Positions 26,502 through 36,340 of a DNA stretch of 64,000 nucleotides are shown one piece after another. Numbering within the stretch: the first letter of the stretch is position 1; each line of letters opens with the position of its first letter. The position numbers and the translations under genes were made by a program. The notes beneath the pieces were generated by a model. That model saw nothing but the letters and a program-made list of their open reading frames with translations. It was not told the DNA's origin and did not search any database. Source of the stretch: Serratia grimesii NBRC 13537 (lineage in GTDB: Bacteria > Pseudomonadota > Gammaproteobacteria > Enterobacterales > Enterobacteriaceae); NCBI RefSeq assembly GCF_001590905.1, contig NZ_BCTT01000006.1:186001-250000 (forward strand), in the 5' to 3' direction.

Positions 26502-27461
26502 ATGGATTACACCAAAATTATCAAAGAAATAGGCCGTGGCAAGAACCACGCGCGTGATCTCGACCGGGAAACAGCCTTTCAGCTCTATCAAAAGATGTTG
26601 GCCGGTGAGGTGGGGGAGCTTGAGCTAGGCGGTATCTTGATCGCCATGCGCATTAAAGGGGAAGCCGAAGAAGAAATGCTTGGCTTTTACCAAGCGATGC
26701 AGCAACAGGTGATGCGCTTGCAGGCACCGCACGGGCGACCGATGCCAGTGGTGTTACCCAGCTATAATGGTGCGCGTAAACAGGCGAACCTGACGCCATT
26801 ATTGGCACTGCTGCTGACACGCGTTGGCTTACCAGTGGTGGTACACGGCGTGTTGGATGACAGTACGCGCGTGACCAGCGCCGACACCTTCCAGTTGCTT
26901 GGCCTGCCCTGGTCACAAGACGCAGCCCATGCCCAACAACGTCTGGATAAGGGGGAAACAGTGTTTGTCCCCGTCTCTGCCCTGTCAGCTCCCCTGGAAC
27001 GTCAGCTTGGTATGCGCTGGCGCATGGGGGTACGCAACAGCGCCCATACGCTGGCCAAACTGGCGACGCCATTTGCCGAGCAGGACGTGTTGCGTATCGC
27101 CAGTGTGTCGCATCCTGAGTACGTTGGTCGTGTGGCGTCATTCTTCCGCCAGATTGGGGCCCGTGGGTTAGTGATGCACGGCACCGAAGGTGAAGCCTAT
27201 GCCAACCCGCAGCGTTGCCCGCAGATTCATTACATTGTCGACGGTGAACAGCATGTGCTGCTAGAGCGCCCGGTGCAGGATGAAACGCCTGATTTACCGG
27301 CAGCGAAAGATGCAGAGACTACTGCACGTTGGACCGAACGTTGTCTGGCGGGTGACAACGCGATCCCGCTGGCGATCCAACGCCAGATTGCCTGTTGCCT
27401 GGTGGCAACCGGTGAAGTTGACACCCTGGAACAGGGATTGGAACGTTTACGCGACGCCTAA
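26502..27461 (+). CDS. ybiB: YbiB family protein (TrpD2-like)
   Basis: A 319-residue homologue of E. coli YbiB (TrpD2), which has the anthranilate phosphoribosyltransferase fold but binds nucleic acid rather than anthranilate. Identity with the E. coli protein is high in IIKEIGRGKNHARDLDR, PSYNGARKQANLTPLLA, MRWRMGVRNSAHTLAKLATP and LMHGTEGEAYANPQRCPQI. In E. coli ybiB directly follows dinG and is SOS-regulated with it. Here about 7.6 kb of unrelated genes intervene, so a separate promoter is needed. Confidence 0.92.
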   Translation: MDYTKIIKEIGRGKNHARDLDRETAFQLYQKMLAGEVGELELGGILIAMRIKGEAEEEMLGFYQAMQQQVMRLQAPHGRPMPVVLPSYNGARKQANLTPLLALLLTRVGLPVVVHGVLDDSTRVTSADTFQLLGLPWSQDAAHAQQRLDKGETVFVPVSALSAPLERQLGMRWRMGVRNSAHTLAKLATPFAEQDVLRIASVSHPEYVGRVASFFRQIGARGLVMHGTEGEAYANPQRCPQIHYIVDGEQHVLLERPVQDETPDLPAAKDAETTARWTERCLAGDNAIPLAIQRQIACCLVATGEVDTLEQGLERLRDA

Positions 27462-27512
27462 ATCCCTTGGCTATACTGGTATATTTCGCTAATCGGCTCT
27501 GAAAGGATGGTT

Positions 27513-29369
27513 ATGCAACAGGCTCTCGATTACTTCAATCAATTGAATCAGGATTACCTTGACGTTCACCGCACCAAAGAAGATCTGTTCTGGCAGAATT
27601 ATATGGGCATAGGCGGTGATGATGCTTCAACGCGTTTCTCTGCGGCGGAGAGCGCTTATAAGCGCTTTATCGCCGAGCCGCGCCGATTGGCGGAAATTCG
27701 TCAGTTGTTGGCTGGGCTGGAAGTTCTGCCGCAGGACGCACAGCGCGACGCGCTGCAACATGGGCTGAACGGTTGGCTGCGTTTTTTTGATTGTAACGCG
27801 ATTGAAGACGCTGAAGCCCAGACATTGTTGGACCAAATTATCAGTGCCGAGGCGGATCTTTATACCCGCCGCAAGAGTCACCCTGTCAGCCATCTGAATG
27901 CGACAGGGCAGCGGGTGAACGCCTCGCTCGGTGAACTGTTAACCAACCAGGCTACTAACGAAAATGAAGAATACCGCCGCAGTTCGCAAAACGCGTTGCG
28001 CGAGCTGGAGCAATGGTTGCTGCATAATGGTTTACCGGAGTTGATCAGTCTGCGGAATCGCTTTGCGCGTCAGATGGGTTTTCGTAACTACTTTGACTAT
28101 AAAGTGAATAAAACCGAGCGTATGACGCCGGAGCAGTTGTTCGCCATTCTGGATCGTTTCGAACAGCAAACCCGCGAAGCGAACTCACGCAGCTTACAGC
28201 AGTTGGCGGCGGAAAAAGGCGAGCAAGCGTTAGAGCCCTGGAATGTGCGCTTTGCCAGTGCCGGTGATGTAACCCGCCAACTGGATCCTTACTTCCCATT
28301 TGCCCAGTCACTCGAGCGTTGGATCAACAGTTTTAAGCGTCTGCATATCGGCTTCCGGGGTGCGCAAATGGATCTCGATCTGTTGGTACGCCAGGGTAAA
28401 TATGAAAATGGTTTTATGCATGGCCCGGTGCCCCCGTTCATTCAAGAGGGCAAATGGTTGCCTGCACGCATTAACTTCACCAGTCTGGCGCAGCCGGATC
28501 AGGTGGGTAGTGGTGCTTATGGCTTGAACACGTTGTTCCACGAAGGCGGCCACGCGGCACACTTTGCCAATATTTGCCAGAATGCCCCCTGTTTCTCACA
28601 AGAATTTCCGCCGACCTCGATGGCCTATGCTGAAACCCAGTCGATGTTTTGCGACAGCCTGCTGGACGACGCTGATTGGTTGAAGCGCTATGCGAAAAAT
28701 GCCGCCGGTGAGTCGGTGCCGGATGCATTGATTGAGGCCAGTATCGCTGCGCGTCAACCGATGCGTGCGTTCAACGAACGCCATATTCTGCTGGTGCCTT
28801 ACTTTGAGTGGGCGCTGTATCAGTGGGATGATGAACAGCGTACGCCAGAAGCGATTACCGCGTTGGCACGTGAGGTTGAAAGTAAAATTCTGGGCATTAG
28901 CGGTAGCCCGCGCCCAACGTTGGCAATCCCACACTTGTTGTCTCTGGAGTCGGCGTGTTCCTATCAAGGCTATTTGCTGGCGCTCATGGCCGTTGAACAG
29001 ACGCGCCAATTCTTCCTGCAACGCGACGGTTATCTTACTGATAACCCGGCTATTGGCCCTGATCTTGCACATCACTATTGGCGACCAGGAAACGGTGTTA
29101 GCCATGACGATACGTTGCGTAGCCTGACGGGGGAAGGTTTTAACCCCGATTATCTGGCGGAGTCTTGTAACCTGACGGTGGCTCAGGCATGGCAGGATGC
29201 GCGTCAGACTATTGCCGATGCTGCTGTACGGCCTCAACCCGCAGCGGATTTTGATCTGTCGGCGCATATCCGTGTGGTAGATGGTGAGCAAGTGCTGGCG
29301 GATAACGCGGAAGGCGATGAAAAGATGTGTCATGATTTCGCTGCGGCGATTAACGCACGCATGGCCTGA
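27513..29369 (+). CDS. M3 family oligopeptidase
   Basis: A 618-residue cytoplasmic zinc metallopeptidase. The zinc site is HEGGH within LNTLFHEGGHAAHFANICQ, and the third ligand is the Glu of SMAYAETQSMFCDS downstream. Family members cleave short peptides or act as oligoendopeptidases. Two ATG codons are near the start; the second, at 27513, has AAGG six bases upstream and is preferred. A strong bidirectional terminator follows. It stands alone and is not the E. coli Dcp or PrlC type by sequence. Confidence 0.85.
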   Translation: MQQALDYFNQLNQDYLDVHRTKEDLFWQNYMGIGGDDASTRFSAAESAYKRFIAEPRRLAEIRQLLAGLEVLPQDAQRDALQHGLNGWLRFFDCNAIEDAEAQTLLDQIISAEADLYTRRKSHPVSHLNATGQRVNASLGELLTNQATNENEEYRRSSQNALRELEQWLLHNGLPELISLRNRFARQMGFRNYFDYKVNKTERMTPEQLFAILDRFEQQTREANSRSLQQLAAEKGEQALEPWNVRFASAGDVTRQLDPYFPFAQSLERWINSFKRLHIGFRGAQMDLDLLVRQGKYENGFMHGPVPPFIQEGKWLPARINFTSLAQPDQVGSGAYGLNTLFHEGGHAAHFANICQNAPCFSQEFPPTSMAYAETQSMFCDSLLDDADWLKRYAKNAAGESVPDALIEASIAARQPMRAFNERHILLVPYFEWALYQWDDEQRTPEAITALAREVESKILGISGSPRPTLAIPHLLSLESACSYQGYLLALMAVEQTRQFFLQRDGYLTDNPAIGPDLAHHYWRPGNGVSHDDTLRSLTGEGFNPDYLAESCNLTVAQAWQDARQTIADAAVRPQPAADFDLSAHIRVVDGEQVLADNAEGDEKMCHDFAAAINARMA

Positions 29370-29377
29370 CGACAATG

Positions 29378-29416
29378 AAAAAAAGCCCGCCGATAGCGTG
29401 TATCGGCGGGCTTTTT
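29378..29416. terminator. bidirectional rho-independent terminator
   Basis: GCCCGCCGATA and TATCGGCGGGC form a perfect 11-bp stem around a five-base loop, with an A-run on the left and a T-run on the right. It serves both the M3 peptidase gene and the convergent DUF1471 gene. Confidence 0.92.
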
Positions 29417-29434
29417 TATTTTTTAATCGGTCGA

Positions 29435-29695
29435 TCAGTTATAGATGACTGCTGTTGCATGCATCAGATTGTTGCCGCTGGTGGACGTAATGGTGAAAGC
29501 CTTGGCACCTGCCGCATCGGCTTTGGCTGAGAGCTGGGCTTTCAGGCTGCTCAGATCGGTTGCACCACTGGCGGAGATCACACCGGCTTTTTCAAACTGC
29601 ACGGCATCTTGTGCGCTGATGTGCTCTGCCGCAAAAGAAGTGAAAGAAACAGCAGTCAGAGCGATAACAGCAGCAAAAGTTTTGATGTTTTTCAT
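29435..29695 (-). CDS. DUF1471 (YhcN/BhsA-like) periplasmic protein
   Basis: An 86-residue secreted protein with a signal peptide (MKNIKTFAAVIALTAVSFTS, cleavage after FAA) and a DUF1471 domain (LSSLKAQLSAKADAAGAKAF, ITSTSGNNLMHATAVIYN). Enterobacterial relatives (BhsA, McbA, YhcN) respond to acid, oxidative and biofilm stress. The ATG at 29695 is preferred, with AGGA nine bases upstream; two earlier in-frame starts add a few residues. It is monocistronic between two terminators. Confidence 0.87.
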   Translation of the reverse strand: MKNIKTFAAVIALTAVSFTSFAAEHISAQDAVQFEKAGVISASGATDLSSLKAQLSAKADAAGAKAFTITSTSGNNLMHATAVIYN

Positions 29696-29827
29696 GGTGG
29701 TCATTCCTGTCAAGTTTGTAAGTTTGAAAGGGGGTTGCCTTTCGATGGAATGATTATTGCGCAGCGACAGGAAGGATGAAATCGGAGAGTATTGATAATC
29801 TTTTTCAGATTTTTTGATTATTAATTA

Positions 29828-29853
29828 ACCCTCTCTCCAAACGGAGAAAGGGT
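29828..29853 (-). terminator. terminator of the flavin reductase gene
   Basis: On the minus strand ACCCTTTCTCC, loop GTTT and GGAGAGAGGGT form an 11-bp stem with one G-U pair, followed by an A/T-rich tail. It starts eight bases after the stop codon. Confidence 0.7.
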
Positions 29854-29860
29854 GGCTTAC

Positions 29861-30499
29861 TCAGCGTTTTTGCGCGTCCGGACGAATCATATCGAAACGG
29901 TGTTGTTCCGATATACCATAGTAGGCGGTGGGTCCCCCCGCTCGCAGGATCGGTTCGGCAGCGGCGGTCTGATAAATACCGTGCTCGTCCAGCAAGGCAG
30001 GATCGATATGCACTGCGACCACTTCCCCCAGTACCAGCCAGGTTTCCAACTGGGTGCCTGTTGCACTTTGCAGTTGAATACACTGTGACAGGCGGCATTC
30101 AAAATTAACCGGACTTTCTGCCACACGCTCGGCTTTTATCTTACTGCTGGGCAGTGGTGTTACACCGGCAAAGGCAAATTCGTCTTCACCGTGTGCCAGG
30201 CTGGCGGAGCTGTTATTCATGGCTTCGGCGAGTGGGCGCGTTGCCAGATTCCAGACAAACTCGCCGGTTTCGACGATATTCGCGACGCTGTCTTTCCAGC
30301 CACTGCTGGCGAAGCCGATGATTGGCGGGCGGTAGTTGAAGCAATTAAAAAAGCTATAGGGTGCCAGATTACGTTGGCCGGCAGCGCTGATTGATGAGAT
30401 CCAACCGATCGGACGTGGGCCGATGATGGCGTTCAGCGGATCGTGTGGCAGTCCATGGCCTGCGGCGGGTTCATAATAATAGCGAGACTCACTGCTCAT
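29861..30499 (-). CDS. flavin reductase family (FMN-binding split barrel) protein
   Basis: A 212-residue protein of the flavin reductase-like domain family (PF01613-like). Characteristic segments are NAIIGPRPIGWISSISAAGQ, NLAPYSFFNCFNYRPPIIGF, FVWNLATRPLAEAMNNSSAS and FECRLSQCIQLQSATGTQ. It probably binds FMN and may reduce free flavin for an oxygenase that is not encoded nearby. It is divergent from rlmF and monocistronic. Physiological partner unknown. Confidence 0.85.
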   Translation of the reverse strand: MSSESRYYYEPAAGHGLPHDPLNAIIGPRPIGWISSISAAGQRNLAPYSFFNCFNYRPPIIGFASSGWKDSVANIVETGEFVWNLATRPLAEAMNNSSASLAHGEDEFAFAGVTPLPSSKIKAERVAESPVNFECRLSQCIQLQSATGTQLETWLVLGEVVAVHIDPALLDEHGIYQTAAAEPILRAGGPTAYYGISEQHRFDMIRPDAQKR

Positions 30500-30618
30500 A
30501 AGCGACCTGATAGGAGATAAGCGAGCTTTTATTCTGACGTGTTTCCCGCCAGCTGCAAGTTTGCCGCTGCTTTATGGTATCTTACGCGCCAGAAATACCT
30601 TTAAGAGAGCCCGTCACG

Positions 30619-31584
30619 GTGGAAAAAAAGAAAAGCTTCCCGCAGCAGAAAAGCGGTCTGCACCCGCGTAACCGTCATCGCTCACGCTATGACTTTCCGG
30701 CGCTGATCGCCAGTTGCCCGGCGTTGGAGCCGTTCGTCAAGCCGAACGCCTGGGGCGATATCTCGGTAGATTTTGCCGATCCGGCTGCGGTTAAAATGCT
30801 CAACCGTGCGTTGCTGCAACATTTTTATGGTATCGAGCACTGGGATATTCCCGCCGATTACCTGTGCCCACCGATCCCTGGGCGTGCCGATTACTTGCAC
30901 CACCTGGCGGACTTGTTGGCAACCAGCAACAATGGCGAGATTCCGCGCGGTAAAGGTGTGGCGATCCTCGACGTGGGTATTGGTGCCAACTGTATTTACC
31001 CCATTGTCGGCCTGCGTGAGTACGGCTGGCGCTTTACCGGTTCTGAGATCGACCCTGTGTCGCTTAATTCGGCCAAAATGATCGTTGAGATGAACCCGAC
31101 GCTGAGAAACAGTGTGCGTTTGCGGTTGCAAAAACAACCGGAATTCATCTTTAACGGTATCATCGGTGTGGCTGAGAAGTTTGACGCCACATTATGCAAC
31201 CCACCGTTCCACGGCTCTGAGCAAGAAGCGCACGCGAGCACCCGCCGCAAACTGCACAAGCTGGGCAAAGGCGAAGTGGCGGATAAGCCGGTACAGAACT
31301 TTGGTGGCAAAAATAATGAGCTGTGGTGTGAAGGCGGTGAAGAAGCCTTTGTTCGTAAAATGGTCGAGGAAAGCGTCAGCAAGGCGCAGAATTGCCTGTG
31401 GTTCACCTCATTGATTTCTAAAAACACCACTCTGCCGTCGATTTATCATGCGTTGAAATTGGCGGGTGCAGCCGAAGTCCGCACCATTGAGATGGCGCAG
31501 GGACAAAAGATCAGCCGTTTCGTGGCCTGGACCTTCCATGACGCCGAACAGCAGGCTGCTTGGGCGGCAGAACGCTGGCGTTAA
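30619..31584 (+). CDS. rlmF: 23S rRNA m6A1618 methyltransferase RlmF
   Basis: SAM-dependent adenine N6-methyltransferase (YbiN) that modifies A1618 of 23S rRNA. The conserved start KSGLHPRNRHRSRYDF, the SAM site LDVGIGANCIYP and the catalytic NPPFH motif (CNPPFHGS) are all present. The late block LWCEGGEEAFVRKMVEES and the end MAQGQKISRFVAWTFHD match E. coli. The start is uncertain: GTG at 30619 has AGAG nine to ten bases upstream and gives 321 residues, while an ATG at 30574 would add 15 residues without a ribosome site. Confidence 0.92.
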   Translation: MEKKKSFPQQKSGLHPRNRHRSRYDFPALIASCPALEPFVKPNAWGDISVDFADPAAVKMLNRALLQHFYGIEHWDIPADYLCPPIPGRADYLHHLADLLATSNNGEIPRGKGVAILDVGIGANCIYPIVGLREYGWRFTGSEIDPVSLNSAKMIVEMNPTLRNSVRLRLQKQPEFIFNGIIGVAEKFDATLCNPPFHGSEQEAHASTRRKLHKLGKGEVADKPVQNFGGKNNELWCEGGEEAFVRKMVEESVSKAQNCLWFTSLISKNTTLPSIYHALKLAGAAEVRTIEMAQGQKISRFVAWTFHDAEQQAAWAAERWR

Positions 31585-31887
31585 TTCCTCGGGTGCCGGT
31601 TATTTAACCGGCACCAACAAAACTTCGCGTTTCCCTTTCAATTTCTTCAACTTGCGTTATTCTCAATGCAGCTTTTAATAACAAAAATCCTAATTTAATT
31701 ATTTATTCAAAAAATAATAATCACATTACTAAATTGATGTATTTAACTCGGTCAATATCGTCTGTCCGGGGAAATAGGCTCGCCTATTTCTCAGGGTATT
31801 GCACGTCTGTGTGTGGGCGCAGCGTGTGAAAAAATAAAATGAAAAGCGTTTGCTCGCTAAATCATCTGCCAGAAGGATACCCACCCT
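31585..31887. other. gene-free interval before the chemoreceptor
   Basis: Strongly AT-rich between about 31670 and 31750. It contains the palindrome above and a second inverted repeat, GAAATAGGC and GCCTATTTC with two bases between (31771-31790), about 100 bases before the receptor start. No convincing flagellar sigma-28 promoter was identified by eye. Confidence 0.5.
31592..31615 (+). terminator. perfect palindrome after rlmF
   Basis: GGTGCCGGTTA and TAACCGGCACC form an 11-bp stem with a two-base loop eight bases after the rlmF stop. No T-run follows, so it may be a weak or RNA-stabilising hairpin. Confidence 0.5.
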
Positions 31888-33192
31888 ATGCTGTTACGAT
31901 TCAGTCAGTTAAATACCCACAGCCGCGCTGAGTTGAGTGCGATAGAAAATGCCGTTGCCATGATTGTATTTAAACCTGATGGGACTGTGCTGCGTGCTAA
32001 TGATTTATTTTTACATACCATGAAATTTCAACGACTGGAGGTGATTGGTCAGCATCACCGTATTTTCTGTGATCCGCAATACGTCGTGAGTTCTGCCTAT
32101 CGCAAGCATTGGGATATGTTAAATAATGGCAAGCCGATTACGGATAATATAAAGCGCATTCGCAAAGACGGTGAAGCCGTCTGGTTACAGGGCACTTATA
32201 CGCCGGTCTTAGACAAGAAAGGGCGGGTGATAGAGATCGTCAAAATCGCCAGCGTTGTGACAGAGCGCATTATTCAGGCGCAGGAACATCAGAGTTTATT
32301 GGCGGCGTTAAATCGTTCCATGGCGATGATCACGTTCAGCGCGCAGGGAACGATTCTCGACGCCAACGACAATATGCTGAATTTAATTGGTTATCGGATA
32401 GAAGAAGCACGCGGACAGTCGCACGCTGTGCTTTGCCCGCCTGAATTTGCTGCCTCTGATGATTACCGTCAGCACTGGCAGCGGCTGTCTCGTGGTGAGT
32501 TTATCACCGGGCGCTTTGAACGAGTCAACCGGCGTGGGGAGAGAGTCTGGCTGGAAGCCAGCTACAACCCGATCCTCGATGGAAATGGGCGGTTGGTAAA
32601 GGTTGTAAAAATCGCCCAAGACATCACCCGACTCATGATGCAGCAACAGCATGAAGAGGAGATGGTACGCAACGTGCACCATTTGTCGTTAGATACTGAC
32701 AGGCAGGCATCACAGGGTGCACTCATCGTTCAGCAGGCCGTGGAAGGCATGCGGCAGGTTGAGGCGGCAGCGCGTCAAACATCTGATGTGATCAGTGAAT
32801 TGGGCCAGTGCTCGCAGCAGATTGGTACCATCGTTGAGGCTATCCGTAAAATTGCTTCCCAGACAAACCTCTTGGCGATCAACGCATCGATCGAGGCCGC
32901 ACATGCGGGTGAGCACGGGCGTGGCTTCGCCGTGGTGGCCAATGAAGTGCGCGCGCTGGCAGAACAATCGCGTAAGGCGGCGACGGAGATAGAGCGGATG
33001 ACCAAATCTATCCAGCATGGCGTGGCAGCGGCGATTGCCGGCATGGCAACCTGTGTGGATCAGGCCGGTGGTGGCGTGACTCTGACGCACGACGCCGGGG
33101 AAGTGATCAATCAGGTGAATGTTGGTATGCAAGATGTCGTGAAACTGATGCAGGCCTTCACCTCGGTTAAGCAGGAAGGTGCACTGCACTGA
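31888..33192 (+). CDS. soluble methyl-accepting chemotaxis protein, PAS-PAS-MA (BdlA-like)
   Basis: A 434-residue cytoplasmic receptor without membrane segments. Two PAS domains are visible (residues about 20-125 with [20 protein letters not shown] and [20 protein letters not shown]; about 140-250 with [20 protein letters not shown] and [19 protein letters not shown]). A short methyl-accepting signalling domain follows, with the conserved hairpin tip [20 protein letters not shown] and [20 protein letters not shown]. This architecture matches Pseudomonas BdlA, which links redox or c-di-GMP cues to biofilm dispersal. No C-terminal CheR/CheB pentapeptide is seen. A terminator follows. Confidence 0.88.
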   Translation: MLLRFSQLNTHSRAELSAIENAVAMIVFKPDGTVLRANDLFLHTMKFQRLEVIGQHHRIFCDPQYVVSSAYRKHWDMLNNGKPITDNIKRIRKDGEAVWLQGTYTPVLDKKGRVIEIVKIASVVTERIIQAQEHQSLLAALNRSMAMITFSAQGTILDANDNMLNLIGYRIEEARGQSHAVLCPPEFAASDDYRQHWQRLSRGEFITGRFERVNRRGERVWLEASYNPILDGNGRLVKVVKIAQDITRLMMQQQHEEEMVRNVHHLSLDTDRQASQGALIVQQAVEGMRQVEAAARQTSDVISELGQCSQQIGTIVEAIRKIASQTNLLAINASIEAAHAGEHGRGFAVVANEVRALAEQSRKAATEIERMTKSIQHGVAAAIAGMATCVDQAGGGVTLTHDAGEVINQVNVGMQDVVKLMQAFTSVKQEGALH

Positions 33193-33200
33193 TCGCCTCT

Positions 33201-33235
33201 GCGCTAACCCTGGGCTGCGGGGTTAGCGCTTTTTC
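33201..33235 (+). terminator. rho-independent terminator of the chemoreceptor gene
   Basis: GCGCTAACCC and GGGTTAGCGC pair around a nine-base loop, followed by TTTTTC. It lies just after the receptor stop codon and close to the convergent ybiO stop. Confidence 0.88.
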
Positions 33236-33246
33236 TCAATTCAAAC

Positions 33247-35463
33247 TCACTTTTCTGTCGGTTCACTTGAACCAGGCGCATAAGACAGTTGCATCGCCTG
33301 CTGCGGCATTGCGATGCCAGCCTGTTCAAAATGCATCTTCACCAGTCTATCGAGGGCGTATTGCACGACCCACTGTTTCAGCGCCTGAGTGCGCACGGTT
33401 ACCCGGGTAGTGAAAGAGCGATCGCCCAGAGCCACCACGCCGTTGAACACCGGTTCGCCAATCAGGAAGTGCTTCACCTGTTCATCCTGTTTCAGTGCGG
33501 CAACGGCTTGATGCAGCACGTCGTGGACATGATCAATATCTTCATCACGGCTTACGGTGTAATTGGCCCGGTATACGCCAAATTCGCGGGCGTAGTTCGC
33601 CAGTGTGGTGATCGAAGAAAAAGGAACGATGTGATAAACACCAAAGTCATCCCGCAGGCCGATTGAACGGATAGTCATGCGCTCCACCGTGCCAGTAATG
33701 CCGCTGACGGTGACGTATTCACCGGTATTCATGCCGTTCTCAAATTGGATGAAGACGCCGGTAATCACGTCTTTCACCAACGTTTGCGCACCAAAGCTGA
33801 TGGCGAGGCCCAGTGCTCCGGCGCCTGCCAGCAGAGGCGCAATGTTAATTCCGACCTGTGACAGCACAATCATGATGGTAATGGTGCTGATAACGATGGC
33901 CAGAACGTTACGGAACAGCGTTAACAGAGTACGCTCACGTGCGCTTGGGCGAATGCCATTGCTCAGCTCCAGCGCCAGTCGGTGCTCGATGACGCTGGCC
34001 ATCAACGTCCAACTGAAGACGGCAATGACCAGAATCAGCAGAATATGCATCAGCCCGCTAATTACCTTCCCGCCGTTGTCGCTATTTGCCCATTGATACA
34101 GGTTGATCAGATGCCAGGCGTCGAACAGGAACAACGTCACTGCCAATACCACCATCACCCGCAAGATCTTCAAGCCGTTTGGGATATAGGCATTAATGCG
34201 TCTTTCCAGCATGGGATAACGCAGATTAACGTCGGCCGGCAGTGAGATGCGGCGAAAAATCCAGCGGGTTAACATGCCGGAAAGTAAGGCGCCCAGGCCG
34301 ATCACCAGCAGGCTTTTCACCGTAGCCGTCATCATAAAGCGCAGGCTGTTGCCAATATCGAATTGCGAAAGCACGAATAGCACCAGGAAATAGGCGATCG
34401 CCAACAGGTGCCAGACGTGTCCCAGACCGCGAAGAATGACGCTGAAAAACGCCATCGACCGTTCTGCCAGTAGGTTGATTTGATGCTGTATCGGTTTGCG
34501 ATTGTGCAAAATCAACATGAGGGCATACAACGTTAAGGCCAGCATCACAGCAAGATTGACCGCCGCCGCTGCTGGGTAGCTGATTTGTACCGCTACCACG
34601 GGCACGACAACCATCAGACCATAGCCGATCAGACCGCTAAGCCAGGCGAGGCGTGTATTCCAGTAGTGGGCCGAGGCATCGCTGAACGGGAAAGGGCGCA
34701 GGTAATCAAAGTTGGGGGCAAAGATCAGCCGCAGTACCGCTTTGAAGAATTCAATCACCGCAAAGGCACTCAGAAACAGTGTTTGCAGGCGCAGTATGGT
34801 GGCGCTGTCAGCATTGACATGGCGAGCGAACAGGTTGCCCGCTGCGAATGCCAGCAGTAACACCAGCAGGTCGACAGCAAAGGCACCGAGGATGGCGACA
34901 GGGCGTTTATACCAAGGACCGTGTTGCATTCTGGCGTTGTGGCCCCAGTTGCCCATGCGCTTGTACAACGGTGCGATCAGACGACGGATCAGATGGAACA
35001 GGGCGAAGGTTACCGCAACAGTCAGCAGGAAGTAGCTCAGGGCGCGGAAAAAAGTGTCGGCATTAAACGTGCGTTTGGGGCCGGAGTCGATCAGCTTTTG
35101 TAGAGAATTCAACCTTTGGTTGACGGTACTGATGCCTCCCTGCGCCAAATTGCTCAGGTTATCGCTCAGCGATTCGGCCGGTTCCGGTGTGTCAGTTTGC
35201 GGCGGTGTTGTGGGAGACTCGCCGGCCTGCTGTCTTAAGTGACTGATCAGCCCGGCACGGGCTTTGTCATCTTGCAGGATATCAGCCAGCGCGGCGTAAG
35301 ACGCTTTCTGTTGTTCCGTTTGGTCACCAGGAGTGGCATTTTGTGTGGGTTGCGCTATCGCTAGTGGGGACGCTGCACTGATTATCAGTAGCAATAACAA
35401 TGGGAATAAACGTAAACGTTCTCGCAGATGAGAACCGAATCGGGAGTATGCGGTTGTGGGCAT
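33247..35463 (-). CDS. ybiO: mechanosensitive channel protein YbiO (MscS superfamily)
   Basis: A 738-residue MscS-family channel (E. coli YbiO is about 741). It starts with a signal peptide (FPLLLLLIISAASPLAIAQ), then a periplasmic region with coiled-coil character (LSNLAQGGISTVNQRLNSLQ). Many membrane helices follow, and then the MscS core: pore helix GVNIAPLLAGAGALGLAISF, beta domain EYVTVSGITGTVERMTIRSI, and a cytoplasmic domain. Channels of this class release solutes upon hypo-osmotic shock. It is convergent with the chemoreceptor and upstream of the glnHPQ end. Confidence 0.92.
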   Translation of the reverse strand: MPTTAYSRFGSHLRERLRLFPLLLLLIISAASPLAIAQPTQNATPGDQTEQQKASYAALADILQDDKARAGLISHLRQQAGESPTTPPQTDTPEPAESLSDNLSNLAQGGISTVNQRLNSLQKLIDSGPKRTFNADTFFRALSYFLLTVAVTFALFHLIRRLIAPLYKRMGNWGHNARMQHGPWYKRPVAILGAFAVDLLVLLLAFAAGNLFARHVNADSATILRLQTLFLSAFAVIEFFKAVLRLIFAPNFDYLRPFPFSDASAHYWNTRLAWLSGLIGYGLMVVVPVVAVQISYPAAAAVNLAVMLALTLYALMLILHNRKPIQHQINLLAERSMAFFSVILRGLGHVWHLLAIAYFLVLFVLSQFDIGNSLRFMMTATVKSLLVIGLGALLSGMLTRWIFRRISLPADVNLRYPMLERRINAYIPNGLKILRVMVVLAVTLFLFDAWHLINLYQWANSDNGGKVISGLMHILLILVIAVFSWTLMASVIEHRLALELSNGIRPSARERTLLTLFRNVLAIVISTITIMIVLSQVGINIAPLLAGAGALGLAISFGAQTLVKDVITGVFIQFENGMNTGEYVTVSGITGTVERMTIRSIGLRDDFGVYHIVPFSSITTLANYAREFGVYRANYTVSRDEDIDHVHDVLHQAVAALKQDEQVKHFLIGEPVFNGVVALGDRSFTTRVTVRTQALKQWVVQYALDRLVKMHFEQAGIAMPQQAMQLSYAPGSSEPTEK

Positions 35464-35569
35464 TGATCCTCTCTTGGGGCTCTGTAAATCAGCGGGTTAA
35501 ATACAAATGCTATAAAAAACAAACCACATAGTAGGAAATGAAGAGGGATGCAGAGTGGGAACGCGTGCT

Positions 35570-35605
35570 AAACAGAAACGGCGGGTGCAGAGTGCGCCCG
35601 CCGTT
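35570..35605 (-). terminator. terminator of glnHPQ
   Basis: On the minus strand AACGGCGGG and CCCGCCGTT form a 9-bp stem followed by TTTCTGTTT, 13 bases after the glnQ stop. Confidence 0.8.
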
Positions 35606-35617
35606 AAGCAGGATAAA

Positions 35618-36340
35618 TCAGGAAACGTGTTGCAGGAACTCTTTCAAACGCGGGCTTGGTGGGTTGTTGATCAACTCGTGAGGGTTGCCATCTTCCGCAA
35701 TCCGTCCCTTATCAATAAAGATCAGTCGTGACGCCACTTTTTCGGCAAAGCCGACTTCGTGGGTGACGATCACCATGGTCATGCCTTCTTCCGCCAGATC
35801 CTGCATTACCTTCAGTACTTCATGGCGCAGTTCCGGGTCAAGTGCAGAGGTCGGCTCATCAAACAGCATCATTTTCGGCTTGACCGCCAGCGCACGTGCG
35901 ATCGCTACGCGCTGTTGCTGGCCACCGGACAGCTCGGAAGGATAATGATGCGCGCGTTCGGCCAGGCCAACTTTGGCCAGCAGTTCACGTGCCAGCTTTT
36001 CTGCGTCGGACTTCTTCAATCCGCGTACGCGGATTGGGCCAAAGGCGACGTTTTCCAGCGCAGTCAGGTGCGGGAACAGGTAGAACTGCTGGAACACCAT
36101 ACCGGCTTCCTGGCGGATCAGACGATCGTCAACTTTTGGATCGTTGGCTTTCAGGCCGTCGACGAAGAGATCGCCACTGGTGATCTCTTCGAGCTTGTTG
36201 ATGCAACGCAGCAGGGTCGATTTACCGGAACCAGAGGGGCCGATAATCACCACAACTTCACCTTTTTCGATCTTCAAATCGATGTTATGCAGCACCTGGG
36301 TTTGGCCAAAATGCTTGGAGACGTTTTTAAATTCAATCAC
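35618..36340 (-). CDS. glnQ: glutamine ABC transporter ATP-binding protein GlnQ
   Basis: ATPase of the glutamine importer, 240 residues. It has Walker [10 protein letters not shown], signature [15 protein letters not shown], Walker [15 protein letters not shown] and the switch His in VTHEVGFAE. It overlaps glnP by four bases (ATGA). It is the last gene of glnHPQ, followed by a terminator. Sequence and length match the E. coli protein closely. Confidence 0.96.
   Translation of the reverse strand: MIEFKNVSKHFGQTQVLHNIDLKIEKGEVVVIIGPSGSGKSTLLRCINKLEEITSGDLFVDGLKANDPKVDDRLIRQEAGMVFQQFYLFPHLTALENVAFGPIRVRGLKKSDAEKLARELLAKVGLAERAHHYPSELSGGQQQRVAIARALAVKPKMMLFDEPTSALDPELRHEVLKVMQDLAEEGMTMVIVTHEVGFAEKVASRLIFIDKGRIAEDGNPHELINNPPSPRLKEFLQHVS

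Noticed and set aside
31771-31790. GAAATAGGC/GCCTATTTC inverted repeat as a terminator or operator
   Set aside because: Palindrome is real but lies within an AT-rich leader with no tail or matching second copy, so no role can be supported.
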